Source of the DNA: a virus
Length of the DNA stretch: 64,000 nt
IMG/VR virus record: IMGVR_UViG_3300044712_000833
Span: 1-64,000 of that record
Reading direction: 5' to 3' (one strand)
Part shown: in pieces, positions 59,148-64,000 of the stretch
Layout: every line of letters begins with the position of its first letter
Numbering within the stretch: position 1 is the stretch's first letter
The notes under the pieces: model-generated
Told to the model about the DNA's origin: nothing
Databases searched by the model: none
The model's input: only the letters and a program-made list of their open reading frames with translations
Translations under genes and position numbers: made by a program

Positions 59148-59690
59148 TTAATGATTATCGTTATCTACAGCAATAAAATACTTTTCTGTAAATATTAGTT
59201 CTTTTATAAATTCTTTAAACGACTTTTCATTCATTGAAAAAATATCATTTCCAGATTTATAAAAAATATTTGGCTCTAATGATTGATGGTCGATATACCC
59301 AAAATCATAATATCCGACATTCTTTTCTAATTCAATCTTCTTTCCAGAAATATTGAGTACAACATCGTCTATCCAAATGAAGTATTTAGAATTTAAAATC
59401 GCTTTAAGTTTTGCATCTGAATATTCTTTTTCCAATTCTTCTCTTTTTGGATCATCCCATGCAGGAATACGAATCGCCTTTACTCCATCGTCTTCATATT
59501 GAATTAGGGTAATTAAATATGAGATTTTATCTTCGGGGGACTTTAGTTCTTCATATCCCCAACCATATTCTCCAAAACCAATATTTTCAAAAACAATATT
59601 TCTTTTAATGTTCAATAGCGAATTCGTCAAAACCAAGCTATGTGTGCTGGACGAATTGGTTTCAAAAGTTCCGTGTCTTATTTGTTTCAT
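59148..59690 (-). CDS. NSSSTH-motif protein A (180 aa)
   Basis: It opens with MKQIRHGTFETNSSSTHSLV, shared with the adjacent smaller protein, and continues with an unrelated 160-residue domain. Conservation confined to the first 20 residues is striking for neighbouring genes and suggests a processing, modification or binding signal. Preceded by an ATAAAA/TTTTAT hairpin and an AAAGGAA ribosome site. Confidence 0.65.
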   Translation of the reverse strand: MKQIRHGTFETNSSSTHSLVLTNSLLNIKRNIVFENIGFGEYGWGYEELKSPEDKISYLITLIQYEDDGVKAIRIPAWDDPKREELEKEYSDAKLKAILNSKYFIWIDDVVLNISGKKIELEKNVGYYDFGYIDHQSLEPNIFYKSGNDIFSMNEKSFKEFIKELIFTEKYFIAVDNDNH

Positions 59691-59707
59691 TTTTTTTATT
59701 TTCCTTT

Positions 59708-59725
59708 ATAAAATGCGCCTTTTAT
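59708..59725 (-). repeat. Translational-type hairpin 5
   Basis: Arms ATAAAA/TTTTAT. The - strand loop is GGCGCA, and an AAAGGA ribosome site follows. Confidence 0.6.
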
Positions 59726-60439
59726 TTATATTCCATATTCTTCAAATAAATCCCTTTGAGGGGCAAAGTCAATTCCGAATATCTGCTTTTCAAGTGAAAG
59801 TCTTTCAATTACGGCTTCTCTGAATTCTTTATGCCTTTTCCCGGAATTTTTCCCTTGAATAGAGACTCTCCATGTATTGTTTTCAGACCTATGAACGCCA
59901 ATAATTCCTGTTTTATTGTTTTTTGATATACTTACGTTTCTGGCATTTTCTTCTCTTGTAACGAGTCTGAGATTTTCTTTTCTGTTATCTAACCTATTTC
60001 TATTTATATGATCTACTATTTCTCCCTCCTTTGCTCCGATTATAATCCTATGAAGTCTTACTTTTTTAAAATTATTTTCCGTGTCATGAGAAACAGCATA
60101 ACCATCGTCAAGCGTCCATTTATATCGTTTTATTTTTTCATAATCGGAAGAATCTATCAAAAACCCATCGGTTTCAGATAAAATTCCTAGCGTAGTTTCT
60201 TCATCTATCATGATGTATTCGTTGTATTTTTTACTTAACTTTGATGTGGTTTCTGGAATTAAATGACCGCAAGACTTAGTATGACCTCTGACTAGAGAAT
60301 TTGATTTTACAAAACAAGTTTTTCCACAAGAACATAAGCATTCCCATTCAATGTGTTTTCCGCTTTCACCTCTCTTTGATATTCTGACTACTTTCAATTC
60401 TCCGAATATTTTATTTGACAAATCATTGTATTTTTTCAT
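59726..60439 (-). CDS. HNH/AP2 homing endonuclease with CxCG finger (237 aa)
   Basis: An N-terminal finger (DLSNKIFGELKV, WECLCSCGK, GHTKSCGH) matches the repeats of the cassette 2 nuclease. An HNH_3 core follows (LHRIIIGA, VDHINRNRLDNRKENLRLVT), then an AP2-type DNA-binding domain (NKTGIIGVHRSENNTWRVSI). The earlier open frame crosses the promoter, so the ATG after it is chosen. It has its own sigma70-like promoter. Confidence 0.85.
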   Translation of the reverse strand: MKKYNDLSNKIFGELKVVRISKRGESGKHIEWECLCSCGKTCFVKSNSLVRGHTKSCGHLIPETTSKLSKKYNEYIMIDEETTLGILSETDGFLIDSSDYEKIKRYKWTLDDGYAVSHDTENNFKKVRLHRIIIGAKEGEIVDHINRNRLDNRKENLRLVTREENARNVSISKNNKTGIIGVHRSENNTWRVSIQGKNSGKRHKEFREAVIERLSLEKQIFGIDFAPQRDLFEEYGI

Positions 60440-60446
60440 AATTGTT

Positions 60447-60475
60447 ATGATACCACAAAACCCTTGATTTGTCAA
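60447..60475 (-). promoter_or_regulatory. Sigma70-type promoter for HNH gene
   Basis: On the - strand CCCTTGACA, 17 bp and TATCAT with TGTGG before the -10 box. The -35 box lies within a terminator-like hairpin. Confidence 0.8.
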
Positions 60476-60480
60476 GGGTT
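60459..60480 (-). terminator. Palindrome: terminator of upstream gene containing the next -35 box
   Basis: 9-bp arms AACCCTTGA/TCAAGGGTT around 4 nt, starting at the stop codon of the upstream gene and followed on the - strand by TTTTG. The same bases form the -35 region of the HNH promoter. Confidence 0.6.
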
Positions 60481-60943
60481 AAGTATAAGTCAATATTCTT
60501 TTGAACCGAAATGTTCCTCTACCATATTCTTTGGCTGTTTTATTTACCACATATCTAATGTAATATTTTTTCCAAAACCACATTTTAGAAACGTCGAGAG
60601 CAAACCTCAATTCAGGAGTCGTTCTAAACTCCACTATGGTTTTGTCTTCTTCGGTCTTCCCTTTTTGATAATCTACCAAATAATCGCCCTCATTATCGCT
60701 AAACAGATATTCGGGGTAAGGGACTCCGAATAATAAATAAAATGCTTCTTTTATAAATATTGAAACTTTATTGTTTACTAAAAAGTTTTCAATTTTATTC
60801 CAAAAGTTCACGAAAGAAATTATTTTCTTTTCTGTAACCTTCAATTCTTCTTCAGATTTGAATTTGAATCCCTTTAGTTTTTTATCTTCATTTACTGCTT
60901 TTATAATCCCCATTACGATTTGAACATGATTGTTACTTAGCAT
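60479..60943 (-). CDS. Hypothetical protein (154 aa)
   Basis: A basic, helical protein with many aromatic residues (VSKMWFWKKYYIRYVV). No motif recognised. It overlaps the end of the upstream gene by 11 nt, and its ATG follows GGGAGAAG. Confidence 0.6.
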   Translation of the reverse strand: MLSNNHVQIVMGIIKAVNEDKKLKGFKFKSEEELKVTEKKIISFVNFWNKIENFLVNNKVSIFIKEAFYLLFGVPYPEYLFSDNEGDYLVDYQKGKTEEDKTIVEFRTTPELRFALDVSKMWFWKKYYIRYVVNKTAKEYGRGTFRFKRILTYT

Positions 60944-61355
60944 ACTTCTCCCTGCTTATTTCAGTGAGTACGTCACTGTAAGAATAATTTATTTCTTCTA
61001 AAATATCGACTCGATTTTTCAAGTCGGCATTGTTTAATACAAACATCTTTTCAGAACTAAGCTCGTCCCTAGCTTTTTTCAAAACCTGTTCCCAAGTCTT
61101 TTTCACTTCTAAAGGAACAATGCCATATTCTACATAACCTGCTTTATCAAACAACTTAGTAGCAAAGTCTAGAGCGTCCAATTTGCTTTCAAATTTCTTA
61201 GATTTGTTAAAATATTCAAAAACTCTGGCAGAAACCATTTCTCCAGAGTGATTAGTATCCAAATAAGACCAAAATAAATTATCAATCGCAAACGCTTCAG
61301 TTACTCTAAATTGATCTTTCAATTCTAAAATTAATATAGCATTATCCGCTGACAT
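60933..61355 (-). CDS. Hypothetical protein (140 aa)
   Basis: It starts MSADNAILILELKDQFRVTEA, an opening I associate with small phage and bacterial proteins of unknown role. The rest is helical. The ATG is chosen after AAAGGAA; an earlier in-frame start overlaps the upstream gene further. Coupled to both neighbours. Confidence 0.6.
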   Translation of the reverse strand: MSADNAILILELKDQFRVTEAFAIDNLFWSYLDTNHSGEMVSARVFEYFNKSKKFESKLDALDFATKLFDKAGYVEYGIVPLEVKKTWEQVLKKARDELSSEKMFVLNNADLKNRVDILEEINYSYSDVLTEISREKYAK

Positions 61356-61623
61356 CGTTTTCCTTTGGTTCCTTTGCAAATTTTGTTTGAGTTTCTTTCC
61401 ACTTTATAGATATTCCATTGCTGAAAATCAAATCGTCAAATTCTTTCTTTGTTCCTCTATTTGCAGAATCATAAATTGTGTCACTTAATTTTTCTAGAAC
61501 AGTCTTGTCTTCCAATTTGGATTTCAATAATTTTTCATATCTTCTAACTTCTTCTTGTGCTTGAGAAGCAACCATATAATAGGACAATATTAGATAATAT
61601 TCATCTGGCTCCAATAATTGCAT
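61342..61623 (-). CDS. Hypothetical protein (93 aa)
   Basis: A helical protein with a likely coiled coil (AQEEVRRYEKLLKSKLEDKT). Not recognised. GGAGG precedes its start, and its 3' end overlaps the next gene by 14 nt. Confidence 0.6.
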   Translation of the reverse strand: MQLLEPDEYYLILSYYMVASQAQEEVRRYEKLLKSKLEDKTVLEKLSDTIYDSANRGTKKEFDDLIFSNGISIKWKETQTKFAKEPKENDVSG

Positions 61624-61820
61624 TAATTAAATCCTCCTTCTGCATAGTATAGATTATTGTAATATTGTGTCAAAACACCTTTTTTATAATTTCCATCCTC
61701 ATAGCATAAATAAATTCTATAAGAAAGTTGAATTTCCCACTCTCTTTTTATTCCCATTGCTAAACAAAGAGTTCTATACTCCATGTAAGAAAACGGCTCT
61801 TTAAAATTTCCAGTATTCAT
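61623..61820 (-). CDS. Small hypothetical protein (65 aa)
   Basis: A short Tyr-rich protein. The start overlaps the stop of the nuclease gene (ATGA) and the end overlaps the next gene by one base. No motif seen. Confidence 0.55.
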   Translation of the reverse strand: MNTGNFKEPFSYMEYRTLCLAMGIKREWEIQLSYRIYLCYEDGNYKKGVLTQYYNNLYYAEGGFN

Positions 61821-62803
61821 TTATTTTTCCTCAAAATGCTTTCTACATATTTAATCGCTTGTTCTGTAGTTTTTATTTCTCTTAAATCTACTTCAATGTA
61901 AATTCCATGTTTACGAGCAAATCTGCGCTTGAGTCTATCTTTGTGTTTTTGGTATTCAAACTCTTCTTCGGGAAATGTTTTATTTTTCTTGGATTGTCTC
62001 TTGTGCCAGTCATGAATCTTGTAATGATGTTCTCCGTGAATCTCTATATAAACTCCATTTAAGTTTAAATTCTTTCCTCCAAAAACATAAATATCAAAGG
62101 GCAAAGGGAAATTAGTTTCAGGATTTATAAATATTGGATATTCTTTTTCTCCATGATATTTACTAAGAATATAATTTTTTAATTCGGTGGCTACCTTTGA
62201 TTCGCGTTGTTTCATGGAACAAATTCCACATCCTTTTCCACTTGTTCTGTGATTTATTGAAGAAAGATATTCGTGTCCGAATTGACACAACCACCAAACT
62301 TTTATTCCTTCTCCATAAGTGACATCTCTTGGAGTTAAATTTCCGTTTTTAGTTGAATGCCACTCTTTCGCTATGTCTGGTCTTTGAGAGGCGAGATTGT
62401 GATATACCCCAACTTGTTTTCCATCGCAAATTCCACAACCAATTTTGTGAAATATATTATTCCAACTCATGTTTGGATAATCTTTGCATTTATTACAATA
62501 TAAATTTAATTTTGAAAAACTCCCTTTATATTCATTGTCTTTTGATAATTTAAATTGGCTATTATTTAGATTTAACCATAAGGATATATTCTCTAAAGAA
62601 AAAGGATTTGATTTATCCACAAAATAAGGAGAATGACCTCTAATTAAGTTATGTAAATAAACATCATACTTATATCCTATTTTATCTTTAAAAACAACTT
62701 TTATTCTATTTTTATTTTCAATATAATTATCAATATAAATATATCCACAACTTTCTACCTCCATTTTTATCTTATCTTTTGTTTTTACAACCTCATTTTT
62801 CAT
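61817..62803 (-). CDS. Zinc-ribbon/Vsr-like nuclease (328 aa)
   Basis: This is the closest relative of the cassette 1 nuclease: the N-terminal IGYKYDVYL and FSLENISLWLNLN, fingers CNKCKD...CGICDG and a DUF4379-like unit, then PFDIYVFGG...VYIEIHGEHHYK, KDRLKRRFARK and IYIEVDL. Q of HGEQHY is replaced by H. It lacks the promoter and pseudoknot RNA of the cassettes and is instead preceded by the hairpin found before other - strand genes. Confidence 0.8.
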   Translation of the reverse strand: MKNEVVKTKDKIKMEVESCGYIYIDNYIENKNRIKVVFKDKIGYKYDVYLHNLIRGHSPYFVDKSNPFSLENISLWLNLNNSQFKLSKDNEYKGSFSKLNLYCNKCKDYPNMSWNNIFHKIGCGICDGKQVGVYHNLASQRPDIAKEWHSTKNGNLTPRDVTYGEGIKVWWLCQFGHEYLSSINHRTSGKGCGICSMKQRESKVATELKNYILSKYHGEKEYPIFINPETNFPLPFDIYVFGGKNLNLNGVYIEIHGEHHYKIHDWHKRQSKKNKTFPEEEFEYQKHKDRLKRRFARKHGIYIEVDLREIKTTEQAIKYVESILRKNK

Positions 62804-62816
62804 TTTATTTTTCCTG

Positions 62817-62835
62817 ATAAAAGTAATATTTTATT
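62817..62835 (-). repeat. Translational-type hairpin 6
   Basis: Arms ATAAAA/TTTTAT with a 7-nt loop, upstream of a CAGGA ribosome site. Confidence 0.55.
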
Positions 62836-62853
62836 AATAAAGCAATGATTTTA

Positions 62854-63081
62854 TTATTCTTTTTCCCAATCATCACAGGTAAATTCTGCCATTAGGATAC
62901 CCTCGTCTTTATGAGCAATTGGAAAATCGTGTTTTTTACAAATATACCCTTTCAAATCATAAATAGAATGTTGACAAAAAAGACATATTTTAGCGTCCTC
63001 TACCCTCTTAAAAGACGGAACTTTCTTTCCTAATTCCATTGTCTGAAAAGGTCGAATTGGATAAGCATCTTTTATTTCCAT
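62854..63081 (-). CDS. Small cysteine-rich protein (75 aa)
   Basis: ICLFCQHS...YICKKHDFP...TCDDW provides four cysteines and histidines for a zinc site, as in small phage CxxC proteins. The ATG follows AGGATAA. Longer in-frame readings overlap the upstream gene and are less likely. Confidence 0.6.
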   Translation of the reverse strand: MEIKDAYPIRPFQTMELGKKVPSFKRVEDAKICLFCQHSIYDLKGYICKKHDFPIAHKDEGILMAEFTCDDWEKE

Positions 63082-63085
63082 GTTA

Positions 63086-63289
63086 TTATCCTTTCGGTAA
63101 CATTTCCCATATGAATTTTGTGAAATCCATATCAACGATTGAAATTCCTTCTTGAATATCCCATAAGGAAACTGGAGAATTTAAATCTAATTTTCCTTCT
63201 ATAACAATAGTTCTTCCATATTCAGGGCTTTCATAAATAATTCCTAAAGCCACATCTCCGTTTACTATAACGTATTTTACTTTATTCAT
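63086..63289 (-). CDS. Small hypothetical protein (67 aa)
   Basis: A beta-type short protein (VKYVIVNGDVALGIIYESPEYG). Not recognised. It is preceded by the ATAAAAT/ATTTTAT hairpin. Confidence 0.55.
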   Translation of the reverse strand: MNKVKYVIVNGDVALGIIYESPEYGRTIVIEGKLDLNSPVSLWDIQEGISIVDMDFTKFIWEMLPKG

Positions 63290-63299
63290 ATTATCCGTT

Positions 63300-63317
63300 A
63301 TAAAATCGGAATTTTAT
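63300..63317 (-). repeat. Translational-type hairpin 7
   Basis: 7-bp arms ATAAAAT/ATTTTAT with loop CGGA on the + strand. It abuts the upstream stop and precedes an ACGGATAA ribosome site. Confidence 0.6.
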
Positions 63318-63500
63318 TTATATAAATTTGTGGTATTTGCACTTGGGACAGTAATTATAATAAGATGTTACTTTTATATAATTGCCATTCCAATCAATGA
63401 GATTCAATCCCATAAGTTTTCCGAGAACCATGTTTTTGCTTTCACATATGGGACATAATTCATTATCTAATAATATAATATATTCCACGTTTTGATTCAT
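63318..63500 (-). CDS. Zinc-ribbon protein (60 aa)
   Basis: LCPICESKN and NYCPKCKYH form a four-cysteine zinc ribbon spanning nearly the whole protein. Function unknown. It begins 2 nt after the stop of the upstream gene. Confidence 0.6.
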   Translation of the reverse strand: MNQNVEYIILLDNELCPICESKNMVLGKLMGLNLIDWNGNYIKVTSYYNYCPKCKYHKFI

Positions 63501-63502
63501 GT

Positions 63503-63868
63503 TTATTCAATTATCTCAACAAGACTGTCATCGTCAATTAACTTTCTCATAGCAATCCATGTAAACTGAGGATATTCCATTTCCACAGGATATTGATACA
63601 TAACAACAACACAATTATTACAATCAATCTCTCCCCAATTATTTTCCACATCTTGTCGTCCAACCACTATTCCACTAAAAATATCTTTCTTGTGGTCTTT
63701 TATTTCTTCTCCTTCATCTTTAAAGAACTTTAAGTCTTCTTCAAAATACCAATATACTCTTTTTCCAGAAGTTAAAGAACAGTGTATTTTATCATAATTG
63801 TTTAAATTTCTAGGAATATTTTCATTGTCTAAATCTAATTGAAGATGATATAAATATGTTTTCCTCAT
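63503..63868 (-). CDS. Hypothetical protein (121 aa)
   Basis: A soluble protein with several Tyr/Trp and acidic residues. Not recognised. It follows the partial gene at the right edge after a 6-nt gap and is the first complete gene of this series in the direction of transcription. Confidence 0.55.
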   Translation of the reverse strand: MRKTYLYHLQLDLDNENIPRNLNNYDKIHCSLTSGKRVYWYFEEDLKFFKDEGEEIKDHKKDIFSGIVVGRQDVENNWGEIDCNNCVVVMYQYPVEMEYPQFTWIAMRKLIDDDSLVEIIE

Positions 63869-63874
63869 TATAAA

Positions 63875-64000
63875 TTAAAACTCCTCTGGAAAAATTTTCT
63901 TATAATATTCTTGAAGAAGATATTCCTCTGTTAAATAGTGAGTTCCACAAATTGAACATTCCATGCAACCGCATTCGTCACAGATATATAATTTATTATT
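63875..64000 (-). CDS. Partial gene at right edge, cysteine-rich C-terminus
   Basis: The last 41 codons read through the edge of the window and include CDECGCMECSICGTHY, a dense cysteine cluster typical of a zinc-binding module, then an acidic helical end. The start lies outside. No function assigned. Confidence 0.6.
   Translation of the reverse strand, partial: NNKLYICDECGCMECSICGTHYLTEEYLLQEYYKKIFPEEF

Overview
The window is part of an AT-rich genome of a tailed double-stranded DNA bacteriophage, most likely a long-tailed siphovirus: it has a terminase, portal, prohead protease, HK97-type capsid protein, a major tail protein with an Ig-like domain, a 1400-residue tape measure, Dit- and Tal-like tail-tip proteins and fibres, and no recognisable sheath. 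Strong AGGAGG ribosome sites, a GH25 muramidase with SH3 domains, ThyX and a B12-dependent ribonucleotide reductase suggest a monoderm-type bacterial host. The Pro/Thr-rich linker of one secreted protein resembles those of Chloroflexota as much as those of Firmicutes, so the host is left open. I saw no DNA polymerase, helicase or primase, and the last gene runs off the right edge, so the genome continues beyond the window.

Layout. (1) Bases 1-9300, + strand: small early-type genes, each with its own sigma70-like promoter and terminator; a 0.9 kb gene-poor, repeat-rich stretch (1290-2235) that may be an origin; a winged-helix protein; a GIY-YIG nuclease; a zinc-ribbon/Vsr-like nuclease; then a 902-residue RNA polymerase-like protein carrying the DLDGD signature of the YonO/eukaryotic-RdRP two-barrel family, a coupled partner gene and an HU-like protein. 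(2) 9300-14550: a structured leader, tRNA-Asn, a DnaQ-like exonuclease, a secreted beta-helix protein, GH25 lysozyme, SH3 protein and tRNA-Thr. (3) 14650-52810, + strand: the virion module. The terminase large subunit is split by a group I intron encoding an HNH nuclease. An Acb2-like anti-CBASS sponge, a ferritin-like protein, a RuvC-like resolvase and a tyrosine recombinase lie among the structural genes. The module ends with tail fibres, one with an N-terminal PHP hydrolase domain. (4) 52811-64000, - strand: dUTPase, dCMP deaminase, class II RNR and ThyX (a dTMP supply pathway), then many small hypothetical genes, a radical SAM enzyme next to two proteins sharing an N-terminal motif, and two more homing-type nucleases.

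Two patterns look new to me. First, three nuclease genes in the virion module each sit in a cassette: consensus sigma70 promoter, a 54-65 nt pseudoknotted RNA with compensatory changes between copies, a nuclease with a Vsr-like C-terminus, and in at least one case a terminator. A fourth cassette keeps promoter, RNA and terminator but only the last 18 codons of the nuclease, and a fifth RNA copy lies beside tRNA-Thr. Second, on the - strand at least seven gene starts are preceded by an ATAAAA(T)-loop-(A)TTTTAT hairpin, several with the Shine-Dalgarno sequence in the loop, which suggests shared translational control. Clear sigma70 promoters are almost absent from the virion module except inside the nuclease cassettes, which fits late transcription by the phage polymerase.
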